64,000 bases of DNA. Origin: Ruminococcus sp. GTDB lineage: Bacteria > Bacillota > Clostridia > Oscillospirales > Ruminococcaceae. This document shows, in pieces, positions 50,554 to 59,702 of the stretch. The notes under the pieces were generated by a model, which was not told the DNA's origin, did not search any database, and saw only the letters and a program-made list of their open reading frames with translations. Position 1 is the stretch's first letter, and each line of letters starts with the position of its first letter. Both the position numbers and the translations under genes were made by a program. The stretch lies in contig JAFZRF010000043.1 of assembly GCA_017620025.1 (NCBI GenBank), forward strand, positions 1 through 64,000. Reading direction: 5' to 3'.

Positions 50554-51573
50554 TCAGTATATAAGGTCTGCCGCACCGTTGTAGTCGAGGAAATTGAACA
50601 GTGAAGAGAGCACAAGGCTGTATGCAGAGGGACCGAGGTGTATTCCGTCTCCTCCGGCGTGAGCACTGTTCTGAGCCATAGTATTCGGATCGCAGAGTAC
50701 GGAGAAAGCATCAAAATAGAGCACTCTCGGTGAAGCGAATCCGGCGGCCATGCCGGCGATGGCGTTGTTGTATTCCATGATAGTGGCGTTGTCCGTGAAC
50801 CAGCAGTCTGCCGATACCGGAGTAATGCTTCCGATAACTATCACTGCATCCGGCATATAGCTCTGCAGCTGGCTTATAATAGCGCTGTAAGAAGCTGCAA
50901 ATCCAGCAGGATCATGGTTATTGACATCGTTGAGTCCGAGAGATATGTATATCAGGCTCGGATGTACGTAGTTGGCAGCATCAACGATACTCATGTATCC
51001 GCCGCCTTTGTCGAACGTGAATTCACTGAAGTTCCATATTGATACGGATTCAGTAGCGAGATTGTGTTCGGTGGGGATAAAACCGTAGCAGTTGAAGCCG
51101 TAGGCGATAGAATCGCCGATAACGGTAAGCCTGCTCTGATAGAAGCTGCTGTTCGGAGATTCTCCGGCCGAAACGAAATCATAGATCTCATTCGGTACAG
51201 CCGATGTGTTTGTATTGGATGCCTGAGAGTTTGAGGATGCTGACACATCAGATGTATCAGCTGTTGTTTCAGCAGAGGTATCTGTAGTTGTTTCAGTATC
51301 AGCAGAGGTTGATGTCTCTGTGGTTTCCGTAGTTTCTGTCGTGGTTTCCTCAGTCGTTAAGGTGGTTTCAGTTTCTGTCGTTGTGGCAGTGGTCGCAGTT
51401 GTGGAGACAGTTGTTTCCTGGTATGCCTGCGCAACAACGGACATGTCTCTTGTCAACGGTCCGTCCGGCAGCTTCTGTGAACCGCACAGAATCACCATCA
51501 GTCCGAAGACTGCAACAGTGAACAATACGGCCATATACGGAAGCCCGGAAAGGATCGTAATGATCTTTTTCAT
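50554..51573 (-). CDS. Membrane-anchored SGNH/GDSL esterase with Thr-rich linker
   Basis: A 339-residue protein. An N-terminal helix (about 11-30) anchors or exports it; residues about 53-125 are almost only Thr, Glu, Ser and Ala. The SGNH hydrolase domain (about 145-335) has block I VIGDSIAYGF with nucleophile S155, the Asn block SLGLNDVNN, and the Asp-His pair in GGDGIHLGPSAY. It would deacylate or de-esterify an extracellular polymer such as acetylated polysaccharide or peptidoglycan. The following acyltransferase gene suggests, as inference, that the pair adds and removes acyl groups on an envelope glycan. Confidence 0.88.
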   Translation of the reverse strand: MKKIITILSGLPYMAVLFTVAVFGLMVILCGSQKLPDGPLTRDMSVVAQAYQETTVSTTATTATTTETETTLTTEETTTETTETTETSTSADTETTTDTSAETTADTSDVSASSNSQASNTNTSAVPNEIYDFVSAGESPNSSFYQSRLTVIGDSIAYGFNCYGFIPTEHNLATESVSIWNFSEFTFDKGGGYMSIVDAANYVHPSLIYISLGLNDVNNHDPAGFAASYSAIISQLQSYMPDAVIVIGSITPVSADCWFTDNATIMEYNNAIAGMAAGFASPRVLYFDAFSVLCDPNTMAQNSAHAGGDGIHLGPSAYSLVLSSLFNFLDYNGAADLIY

Positions 51574-51622
51574 CAGAATTCACTTCCTGAAATTTCTTGT
51601 TTACGGATCAGCATATAAAAAT

Positions 51623-51651
51623 ATTATAACATATATCCGTAAAAAAGGCAA
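51623..51651 (-). promoter_or_regulatory. Promoter for the SGNH hydrolase/acyltransferase pair
   Basis: Minus strand: TTGCCT (51651-51646), a 17-bp spacer and TATAAT (51628-51623), with AGGAAGTGA before the start at 51573. Confidence 0.75.
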
Positions 51652-51721
51652 GAAAAACTTTTGCGCCTGTGTTTTTTCCATGTTTAGTCTAAAACTTCGC
51701 TTACAAATTAGCAGAAATGTA

Positions 51722-51753
51722 TTGTAAAGGATCGAAAAATATGTTATTATAAT
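51722..51753 (+). promoter_or_regulatory. Likely promoter for the large helicase gene
   Basis: TTGTAA (51722-51727) with a 17-bp spacer to TATTAT (51745-51750); an overlapping TATAAT lies at 51748-51753 but has no -35 box at normal distance. The start codon at 51798 is preceded by AAGGAGAGA. Confidence 0.55.
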
Positions 51754-51797
51754 AAGTATGAGAAAAATCTTTATCCGGAAGGAGAGAGTAAGATCGT

Positions 51798-54700
51798 ATG
51801 GATAACATGATAACCTTTGACGGGGTAATGACTACCCAGATCAATTTTTCGCTTCAGCAGAACTATGTTCCGATATTTCGTAATGTAGTTATGAAGAACA
51901 ACACCGCCGAGGATCTCCGCAGCGTAAAACTGCGTATAAAATTCGAGCCGGAGTTTGCAAATCTCTTTGAATCCGTTCCGTTAGATATTGAAGCAGGTCA
52001 GTCAGTGACAGTATCGCCCATTCAGATAGTTATGATATCTGATTATCTTTTCAGCCTTACCGAAAAGATGATAGGCAGTGTCACGCTCGAGGCACTGCAG
52101 GGCGAGGAGGTAATCGCTTCAGAAGTCAGAACAGTTGAGCTTCTTGCCTATGACCAGTGGACCGGTACGCAGAATATGCCTGAAATGGCAGCTGCTTTCG
52201 TTATGCCCAATCATCCGAAGGTACAGGAGATCGTTTCAAAGGCAAGTCTTTATCTCCAGAAATGGTGCGGTGATCCTGCCTTTACCGGATATCAGTCAAG
52301 GAACGCCAATATAGTACGTCAACAGGCCGGAGCTTTGTATGCTGCCCTGCAGGAGATGAGTATAGCCTATACCACTCCTCCGGCAAGCTATGAGACAGCA
52401 CAGCGCATACGCACTCCCGATGCTGTTATAGACGGAAAAGCCGGTACCTGTCTTGATCTCTCTGTTCTCTACTGCTCTTGTCTTGAAGCAGTAGGCCTCA
52501 ACCCGATACTCTTCGTTGTCAATGGTCACGCCTTTGCCGGATGCTGGCTCGATGCCGAGACTTTCCCGGACTGCTTACAGTATGACGTTTCAGCAGTTAC
52601 AAAGCGTCTTGCAAAGGGCGTGAATGCCCTCTGTGCAGTCGAGTGTACAGATTTCGTTGTCGGCAAGAGCTGCGATTTTGATACAGCTGCTAAGGATGCC
52701 GAATCCTGTTTCGATGAAGCAGATAATTTCGTATTCGCAATAGATATCAGCCGTACCCGTGCAAGCGGTATCAGGCCGATGCCTGCCCGCGTTCTGGAAA
52801 ACGGTTCATATCAGGCAGTTGACTACGGCGGACGCAAGAAAGAGGACATCACATCCGCTCCGAGCGAGCTTGAGATAATCGGTGATATAAAGCCCGAAGA
52901 AGCCAAGGAAGTTACGAAACAGGTGATCTGGGAGAGAAAGCTCCTTGACCTCAGCCTTCGCAACAGCCTTCTCAACTTCCGTGCGACTGCTCTCAGCGTA
53001 CAGCTTATGACATCCGGTCTCGGCACTCTTGAGGACGAGATTTCCAAGGGGCTCGAATTCAAGGTGATGCCGGTTCCAAGCGATATGTCATTTGAGCCGG
53101 CAGATAGTAAGATATATGAGACACTTGAACAGAAGGATCAGATCGCAGCTATTGCAGATGCCGAGTTCAAGAATCAGCGCCTTCGTACTTTCCTCAAGGA
53201 ATCCGATCTTGAAAAGGCGATGAAGAAACTGATGCGTCTTGCCAAAGTAAGCATAGAGGAAAACGGTGCAAATACAATTTACCTTGCACTCGGTTTCCTG
53301 CGCTGGTATGAGACTGACAAGAGCGAAAAGGCACGCTATGCTCCACTTGTTCTTGTGCCTGTCGATATCACACGCAAGGTGCAGGATAACTCATACAGCA
53401 TCAAGGTGCGTGACGAGGATACTCAGTTCAATATCACGCTGCTTGAAATGCTCAGACAGTTCTACGGAATCGATATAGGTGGACTGAATCCCGTTCCCGA
53501 GGACGAGAACGGAGTAAACCTCCCGCTCATATTCAGCACCATACGCAAGGGTGTAATGGCCAAGTCACGCTGGGATATAGAGGAGTATGCCTTCATCGGA
53601 CAATTCTCCTTCAACCGTTTCATCATGTGGAACGATATCCGCAACCGTGCAGAGGAGCTTGCAGCAAACAAGGTAGTGGCAAGTCTTATGTCCGGCAAGA
53701 CGGAATGGGAGTCCGAGGACCTGAATATCGCACCTCTCGAGCTCGATACAAAGATCGCTCCCGCTGATCTCGCAGTGCCTGTTGCAGCTGACTCATCACA
53801 GCTTGCCGCTGTATGCGCAGCCAATTCCGGACAGAGCTTCGTCCTTCACGGACCTCCCGGAACAGGTAAATCGCAGACGATCACCAATATGATCGCCAAT
53901 GCACTTCATCATGGCAAATCCGTACTCTTCGTAGCTGAGAAAATGGCTGCTCTTGAAGTAGTTGAAAAACGACTCAATAAAATAGGTCTTGCGCCCTTCT
54001 GCCTTGAGCTCCATTCAAACAAGGCACAGAAGCGCTATGTGCTCAAACAGCTCGAGGACACCCTCAACATCGGCAGAATTAAGCAGCCAGCCGAGTACAA
54101 GGCACAGGCTGACAAGATTAGCGAACTGAGACAGGAGCTAAACTGTACTATGGAGGCTATCCATAAGGTACGCAGCTTCGGTATGTCTCTTAATGATGCG
54201 GCAGTCAGATACGAACAGAACAAGGAGTTCGGCGGAAAGTTCAGCTTTACAGAGTCTCAGCTGAATGCTATGAGTTCTGATTCATTCGCAAAATGGCACG
54301 AGGCACTTGAGAGCCTTGCTGCTGCCGGAAGAGAGTTCGGTGATGTTACAACAACTCCGCTGACCTGCTGCCGTCTTGACAACTGCACTCCGCAGACAAG
54401 GCCTAACCTTGAAGCAAAGCTATCCGAGCTGAAATCCGCACTCTCCGGCGCGGGATCACAGAAAGCATTCCTCAGCGGCTTCTCAGGAAGAAGCGAGCTG
54501 ACTCTCGATCAGTGCCGTGAGATATCCGGCATAATAAGCGAAGCGGCTGAAGGGGGTTATATCCTTTCCGGTATCGTTGACAGCTCCGACTGGGAACTCA
54601 GACAGCCGGCAGCTATGAAAGCCATAGAAAACGGAAAAGAGCTCAGCACACTGAAAACAGAGATACTTGATAAATTTGAGACATCAGTACTTAACTACGA

Positions 54701-57599
54701 TGCAGATACGGCACTTCAGAGCTGGAAGACCGCACAGTCAAAATGGTTCCTTTCTAAGGCGATAAAGAGCAAGAAACTGTTAAAGGAGCTTGCCGTACAC
54801 AGCAAGAGCCATGATACTGTAAACAAGGAAAACATTACCGGATGGTATGAAAAGATAAGCCGTATAAAAGAACTGACAGGCAGCATCGATTCTGTTTCTC
54901 CCGATGTACACAGCGCTTTCGGACCTATCTGGCAGTTTGCTGAGACAGACTGGGAGACAGCGGATAAGGCTCTGATCTCATCCGAGAGCATCAGAAACAG
55001 GCTCCTTAATTCCACGTTTGACCGTGAAGACAAGAGCCGTATGGCCAAGGCTGTCTGTGAAAGATACGGTACTCCATCACAGAAACAGGCAAGCAAGTCC
55101 GAGACTGATAAGCTTCAGGAATCATTCGGCGAACTTGAAAGGATCCTCAAGGAACTTGAAACCAACTATTCCATTGATACATCAATGTTGTCATCAGGCA
55201 GCGACTGGGAGAATGAAGCTGCCCGCAAGGCAGACGAAGTAACAGCCGCTCTTCCTCAGCTCAAGGAATGGGCTGGTATCGTTACTCTCAGCAAGAAGCT
55301 TCTTGATTACGGCATCGGAAATGTTGCAGACAATTATCTGGCCGGAAAGGTCAGCACCACGGAGCTTACCAAGGCATTCGACAGTGATCTCTGCCGTGCG
55401 ATAGTAACATCAGTCATAAGCTCTGAGCCTGTTCTCAGCAAATTCCAGGGCGTGCTCTTTGAGGATACGATCCGCAAATACAATGAAGTTCTTGACAGCT
55501 TCTCCAAGCTGACTATCAACGAGCTCGTGGCAGAGCTTTCTGCCAAGGTGCCTGCAGCCGGTACATCAGCTGCAAGCTCCGAGATAGGCATACTTCAGAA
55601 GGCTATAAAGAGCAACGGACGAATGATGTCGATCAGAAAGCTCTTTGACAGCATCCCGAATCTCCTCCGCAGGATGTGTCCGGTAATGCTGATGAGTCCC
55701 ATATCCGTAGCTCAGTACATTGATCCTTCTTATCCGAAATTCGACCTTGTAATCTTTGATGAAGCTTCTCAGCTCCCCACAAGCGAAGCTGTAGGAGCTA
55801 TAGCAAGAGGTGAGAACGTAATAGTCGTTGGCGATCCGAAGCAGCTTCCTCCGACCAGCTTCTTCAGCACCAGTCAGGTCGACGAGGAGAACTACGAGAA
55901 GGAAGACCTTGAGAGCGTTCTCGACGACTGTCTCGCTCTTTCAATGCCTCAGCAGCATCTGCTCTGGCATTACCGATCACAGCATGAAAGCCTTATCGCT
56001 TACAGTAACGTGAAGTACTATGATAACAAGCTTTATACCTTCCCGTCGCCTGATGATCAGATATCCAAGGTAAGCTGGGTACACGTTGACGGCTACTATG
56101 ACAAGAGCTCCACACGTACCAACAAGGCAGAAGCACAGGCAATAGTTGCTGAGATCTCACGCAGACTCGAAGATCCCGTGCTCCGTAAGCAGAGCATAGG
56201 TGTTGTAACATTCAGCCTTCCTCAGCAGAACCTTGTGGACGATCTCCTCATGGATGCATACCGTGCCCGTCCCGAGCTTGAGCAGTGGGCAAACGAGCAG
56301 TATGAACCGATCATCATCAAGAACCTTGAAAATGTACAGGGTGATGAGCGTGATGTCATCATGTTCTCAATAGGATACGGTCCTGACAAGGAGGGCAAGG
56401 TCTCCATGAACTTCGGCCCCCTCAATCGTGACGGAGGCTGGAGGCGTCTTAACGTTGCAATCTCACGTTCAAAGTGTGAGATGATAGTATTCTCGGTAAT
56501 CACTCCCGAGATGATAGACCTGAGCCGTACTCGTTCCGACGGCGTAGAAGGCCTCAAGGGCTTCCTCGAATTCGCCGCAAAGGGAAGAAGCGCACTCAAT
56601 GTACGCACCAATACATCATCAGCCGGAAAGGGCTTTGAGCAGGTAGTAGCCGATGAACTCAGAAAGCGCGGCTATACTGCCAACTGCTCTGTAGGCTGCT
56701 CCGATTACAAGATAGATGTTGCAGTCGCCAATCCCGACAAGCCTGAGACCTATCTGCTTGCTATCAACTGCTGCGGAAAGAACTGGTACAATACCGGTAT
56801 GTCAAAGGAGCGTCATATCGCACAGGCAGGAGTACTCAAGGGACTCGGCTGGAATACCACAACGGTCTACATTCTTGACTGGCTCGATAACAAGGAAAAG
56901 ACGATCAAGAAGATAGAGGACGAGATAGCAGCAGCTCTTGAGCGTTACCGCAATCCCGTTGTCGCTGTAAAGGAAGAACCAAAGAAATCCACTAAGCTTG
57001 TCTTTGAGACAGAGGAGGTCAGCGCACTTGCAGACAAGTGTGATAAGTTCACTCCATTCAAGATCAAAGAATACGGTTCCTCTGAAAAGTTCACTGAAGC
57101 CAATGAGGCTAAGATAGTGAAATGTGTAAATGATATTCTTGAAGCTGAAGCACCGGTCAGCCGCAATGCTCTGAGAAAGAAACTCTTCACCTGCTTCGGC
57201 ATTACAAGAGCAGGCGATAATATGAAGAAGACTGCCGATGCTGCCATTGCAAGATCAGGAGCAGTATCTGTAACAGCCGGAGAGGATGCCTTCCTCTGGA
57301 AATCCGGACAGGTACCTGCTGAGTATACTCTCTGCCGTGCTCAGGCGCCCGAAGACGCAAAGCGTTCAATGGACGAGATAGCACCTGAGGAGATAGCTAA
57401 CGGTATCCGCCTTATCATGGAGGAGCAGATTGCAATGCAGCGTGATGATCTTATCCGTGAGACTGCACGTCTCTTCGGTTATTCAAGAATTACAGATACG
57501 ATCACTGAAGCGGTTTCGCTCGGTATCAGAGCCGCAAAGCAGCGTGGATACATCGAATTCAGCGAAGACGGAAAAGTAAGCTATACAGAACAGAAGTAA
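51798..57599 (+). CDS. Giant transglutaminase-like/DUF4011/SF1 helicase/Vsr-like/DUF3320 protein
   Basis: A 1933-residue cytoplasmic protein. Residues 1-120 look like a beta-sandwich. Residues about 140-300 resemble a transglutaminase-fold domain with C218 (GKAGTCLDLS), H244 (NGHAFAG) and a possible Asp at 263. A DUF4011-type region with ERKLLDLSLRNSLLNFR follows. The SF1 helicase has Walker A at G685-S692 and D1321-E1322 (FDEASQLPTS, then GDPKQLPP), with about 630 residues of mostly helical insertion between; LWHYRSQHESL, VQGDERDVIMFS and RRLNVAISRSK are motifs IV-VI. Residues 1610-1700 match a Vsr-like nuclease that has lost key residues. Two winged-helix DUF3320-like segments end the protein. 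It has its own promoter and no partner gene. Similar proteins are suspected in phage defence, but the role is not established. Confidence 0.85.
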   Translation: MDNMITFDGVMTTQINFSLQQNYVPIFRNVVMKNNTAEDLRSVKLRIKFEPEFANLFESVPLDIEAGQSVTVSPIQIVMISDYLFSLTEKMIGSVTLEALQGEEVIASEVRTVELLAYDQWTGTQNMPEMAAAFVMPNHPKVQEIVSKASLYLQKWCGDPAFTGYQSRNANIVRQQAGALYAALQEMSIAYTTPPASYETAQRIRTPDAVIDGKAGTCLDLSVLYCSCLEAVGLNPILFVVNGHAFAGCWLDAETFPDCLQYDVSAVTKRLAKGVNALCAVECTDFVVGKSCDFDTAAKDAESCFDEADNFVFAIDISRTRASGIRPMPARVLENGSYQAVDYGGRKKEDITSAPSELEIIGDIKPEEAKEVTKQVIWERKLLDLSLRNSLLNFRATALSVQLMTSGLGTLEDEISKGLEFKVMPVPSDMSFEPADSKIYETLEQKDQIAAIADAEFKNQRLRTFLKESDLEKAMKKLMRLAKVSIEENGANTIYLALGFLRWYETDKSEKARYAPLVLVPVDITRKVQDNSYSIKVRDEDTQFNITLLEMLRQFYGIDIGGLNPVPEDENGVNLPLIFSTIRKGVMAKSRWDIEEYAFIGQFSFNRFIMWNDIRNRAEELAANKVVASLMSGKTEWESEDLNIAPLELDTKIAPADLAVPVAADSSQLAAVCAANSGQSFVLHGPPGTGKSQTITNMIANALHHGKSVLFVAEKMAALEVVEKRLNKIGLAPFCLELHSNKAQKRYVLKQLEDTLNIGRIKQPAEYKAQADKISELRQELNCTMEAIHKVRSFGMSLNDAAVRYEQNKEFGGKFSFTESQLNAMSSDSFAKWHEALESLAAAGREFGDVTTTPLTCCRLDNCTPQTRPNLEAKLSELKSALSGAGSQKAFLSGFSGRSELTLDQCREISGIISEAAEGGYILSGIVDSSDWELRQPAAMKAIENGKELSTLKTEILDKFETSVLNYDADTALQSWKTAQSKWFLSKAIKSKKLLKELAVHSKSHDTVNKENITGWYEKISRIKELTGSIDSVSPDVHSAFGPIWQFAETDWETADKALISSESIRNRLLNSTFDREDKSRMAKAVCERYGTPSQKQASKSETDKLQESFGELERILKELETNYSIDTSMLSSGSDWENEAARKADEVTAALPQLKEWAGIVTLSKKLLDYGIGNVADNYLAGKVSTTELTKAFDSDLCRAIVTSVISSEPVLSKFQGVLFEDTIRKYNEVLDSFSKLTINELVAELSAKVPAAGTSAASSEIGILQKAIKSNGRMMSIRKLFDSIPNLLRRMCPVMLMSPISVAQYIDPSYPKFDLVIFDEASQLPTSEAVGAIARGENVIVVGDPKQLPPTSFFSTSQVDEENYEKEDLESVLDDCLALSMPQQHLLWHYRSQHESLIAYSNVKYYDNKLYTFPSPDDQISKVSWVHVDGYYDKSSTRTNKAEAQAIVAEISRRLEDPVLRKQSIGVVTFSLPQQNLVDDLLMDAYRARPELEQWANEQYEPIIIKNLENVQGDERDVIMFSIGYGPDKEGKVSMNFGPLNRDGGWRRLNVAISRSKCEMIVFSVITPEMIDLSRTRSDGVEGLKGFLEFAAKGRSALNVRTNTSSAGKGFEQVVADELRKRGYTANCSVGCSDYKIDVAVANPDKPETYLLAINCCGKNWYNTGMSKERHIAQAGVLKGLGWNTTTVYILDWLDNKEKTIKKIEDEIAAALERYRNPVVAVKEEPKKSTKLVFETEEVSALADKCDKFTPFKIKEYGSSEKFTEANEAKIVKCVNDILEAEAPVSRNALRKKLFTCFGITRAGDNMKKTADAAIARSGAVSVTAGEDAFLWKSGQVPAEYTLCRAQAPEDAKRSMDEIAPEEIANGIRLIMEEQIAMQRDDLIRETARLFGYSRITDTITEAVSLGIRAAKQRGYIEFSEDGKVSYTEQK

Positions 57600-57620
57600 A
57601 CCAATAAGGGAGATATAGAT

Positions 57621-58961
57621 TTGAACAGACTTCTAATACTCATAGGCAAAATCGTAGTGGGGTTTCTCAGGCTTTTCAAACGGAATGCCGGAAATCTCCC
57701 CGGAATAATCCTCTGGCATCTTACAGGCGGCAAAGCCTGTAAGATGTTCAAGGTAGACTGCCCGATCATTGCTGTAACAGGCACGAACGGAAAAACCTCA
57801 GTCACCAACTGCATCGCACAGTTATTCGAGCAGTCGGGTAAAAAAATAATCATAAACCGTGAGGGCAACAATCTTGATACTGGTATTTGTTCCATGCTGC
57901 TCAAATACTGTGACTCGTCCGGAAAGGTAGATGCTGATCTGCTGATACTTGAGACTGACGAGAGCCACGTTCCTGTAGTATATTCACAGCTGAAGCTTGA
58001 AACACTCGTAGTGCTCAACTTCTTCCGTGACCAGCTCGACAGAAACGGAGAAATGGAGACACTGATACAGAAGATCAACGGATTCTGCAAGACCTTCACC
58101 GGTAATCTTATCCTCAACGGCGATGACCCGAATACCGCACGTCTCGGCAGAGCTAATCCCGAGAACAAAAATGTAAAGTATTTCCATGCAGAGCCGTATG
58201 CCTTTGCGACAAATACTATCTACGAAGCATCCGAGGGACGCTTCTGCCCGTTCTGCGGAGAGGCGCTTGTATATGACTACTACCAGTATTCTCATATAGG
58301 CAAGTTCCGTTGCAACAAGTGCGGATTCGGTTCAGAACAGCCCTATATCACGGCTTCCGGCATCGACCTTGACAAGCCGGAGTTCACTGCTGACGGTCAT
58401 TCCTACAGCCCGCAGCTCAACAGCATCTACAATATCTACAACATGACAGCTGTTGCCGCAGCAGCAAAGCTGTACAATATCGACCAGAAGATCACAGACA
58501 ACGTAATCAACAACTATACCGTCAATAACGGCCGTATGGAGAACTTCATGCTCGGTGACCGCAAGGCAACTCTCAATCTTGCAAAGAATCCGGTCGGTGC
58601 CAATATGACTCTGAGAGTCATGAATGAGATGAAGGGAGAAAAGGAACTCCTCTTCGTACTCAACGACAATATCGCAGACGGCCTTGACGTATCATGGATA
58701 TACGATATCAATTTCACTATATTCGAGAGAGTAACAAGAGTAGTAACCTCCGGTACAAGAGCCTATGATATCGCAGTACGTATCAAATGCTCCGGATACG
58801 ATGCCGCAAATATCGTAGTCCGTCCCGATCTTGACGAAGCAGTCGAGGAGCTTGCAAAGACTCCCGGCAGGAAATTCGTTATCGCAAACTATACAGCGGT
58901 ACAACCCACAAGAGCTGCACTCAGGCGTTACAGCGAGAAGCACGGAGGTGAGCAGAAATGA
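57621..58961 (+). CDS. murT: Lipid II isoglutaminyl synthase, Mur-ligase-like subunit MurT
   Basis: A 446-residue subunit of the MurT/GatD complex, which amidates the D-glutamate of lipid II to D-isoglutamine. The central Mur ligase domain has AVTGTNGKTSVTN as ATP loop and ETDESHVPVVY. About 208-236 is the family's inserted zinc ribbon with four Cys (CPFCG and CNKCGF). The C-terminal DUF1727-like domain includes KNPVGANMTLRVMNE. The start is TTG, supported by AAGGGAG. It overlaps gatD by 4 nt. Confidence 0.96.
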   Translation: MNRLLILIGKIVVGFLRLFKRNAGNLPGIILWHLTGGKACKMFKVDCPIIAVTGTNGKTSVTNCIAQLFEQSGKKIIINREGNNLDTGICSMLLKYCDSSGKVDADLLILETDESHVPVVYSQLKLETLVVLNFFRDQLDRNGEMETLIQKINGFCKTFTGNLILNGDDPNTARLGRANPENKNVKYFHAEPYAFATNTIYEASEGRFCPFCGEALVYDYYQYSHIGKFRCNKCGFGSEQPYITASGIDLDKPEFTADGHSYSPQLNSIYNIYNMTAVAAAAKLYNIDQKITDNVINNYTVNNGRMENFMLGDRKATLNLAKNPVGANMTLRVMNEMKGEKELLFVLNDNIADGLDVSWIYDINFTIFERVTRVVTSGTRAYDIAVRIKCSGYDAANIVVRPDLDEAVEELAKTPGRKFVIANYTAVQPTRAALRRYSEKHGGEQK

Positions 58962-59692
58962 TAAAGATACTCCATATGTACGGTGATATGCTCGACCTCT
59001 ACGGTGACAGCGGAAACATGGAGATACTCCGTTACCGCTGCCGTATGCGTGATATACCATGTACGGTAGATTCCTATTCACTCGGCGCAGATATGCCCGA
59101 TTTCAGCAGCTACGACCTTATCTATATAGGCGGCGGAGCGGACCTTGAGCAGCAGCATATCTCAGCAGATCTTCTGCGCTGCCGAGAAGGAATAAAGGCC
59201 GCATACGAGAACGGGACTTTTCTTTTCCTGATATGCGGCGGCTATCAGCTCATGGGCAAGTATTACCGTGATGCGGACGGCAACGATATCCCCGGTCTCG
59301 GTCTCTTCGATTACTATACAGTCGCCCCCTCAAGCAGGAAGATGCGCTGTATCAGCAATATTGCCATCCGTACCAGTATCACAGGAAAGCCTGTGGAAGT
59401 AGTCGGATTTGAAAACCACGGCGGTCAGACACAGGACGTCAAAACCCCGCTCGGAGAGGTGCTTTTCGGCAACGGAAACTGCTCAAAGAGCCAGTATGAG
59501 GGCTATATGGAAAAGAACGTCATAGCGACTTATATGCACGGTCCATGTCTCTCGAAGAATCCAGAGCTTTCCGACTACATGATCTCCTACTGCCTCAGCC
59601 GTAACGGCGGCAGCGGAGAATTACAGCCGCTTGATGATACACTTGAAAAACAGTGCCGTCAGGTGATGCTTGACAGATTACTTAACAAATAG
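58958..59692 (+). CDS. gatD: Lipid II isoglutaminyl synthase, glutamine amidotransferase subunit GatD
   Basis: A 244-residue class-I-like glutaminase of the CobB/CobQ type that frees ammonia from glutamine for MurT. C93 in ICGGYQLMG is the nucleophile, and H194 in YMHGPCLSKNPELSDY is the base. DLYGDSGNMEILRYR at the start is typical. Start and murT stop overlap (ATGA), fitting the obligate heterodimer. Amidated lipid II affects cross-linking and resistance to lysozyme-like enzymes, which makes the following GH25 gene a fitting neighbour. Confidence 0.96.
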   Translation: MIKILHMYGDMLDLYGDSGNMEILRYRCRMRDIPCTVDSYSLGADMPDFSSYDLIYIGGGADLEQQHISADLLRCREGIKAAYENGTFLFLICGGYQLMGKYYRDADGNDIPGLGLFDYYTVAPSSRKMRCISNIAIRTSITGKPVEVVGFENHGGQTQDVKTPLGEVLFGNGNCSKSQYEGYMEKNVIATYMHGPCLSKNPELSDYMISYCLSRNGGSGELQPLDDTLEKQCRQVMLDRLLNK

Positions 59693-59702
59693 AAGGAGAA
59701 AT

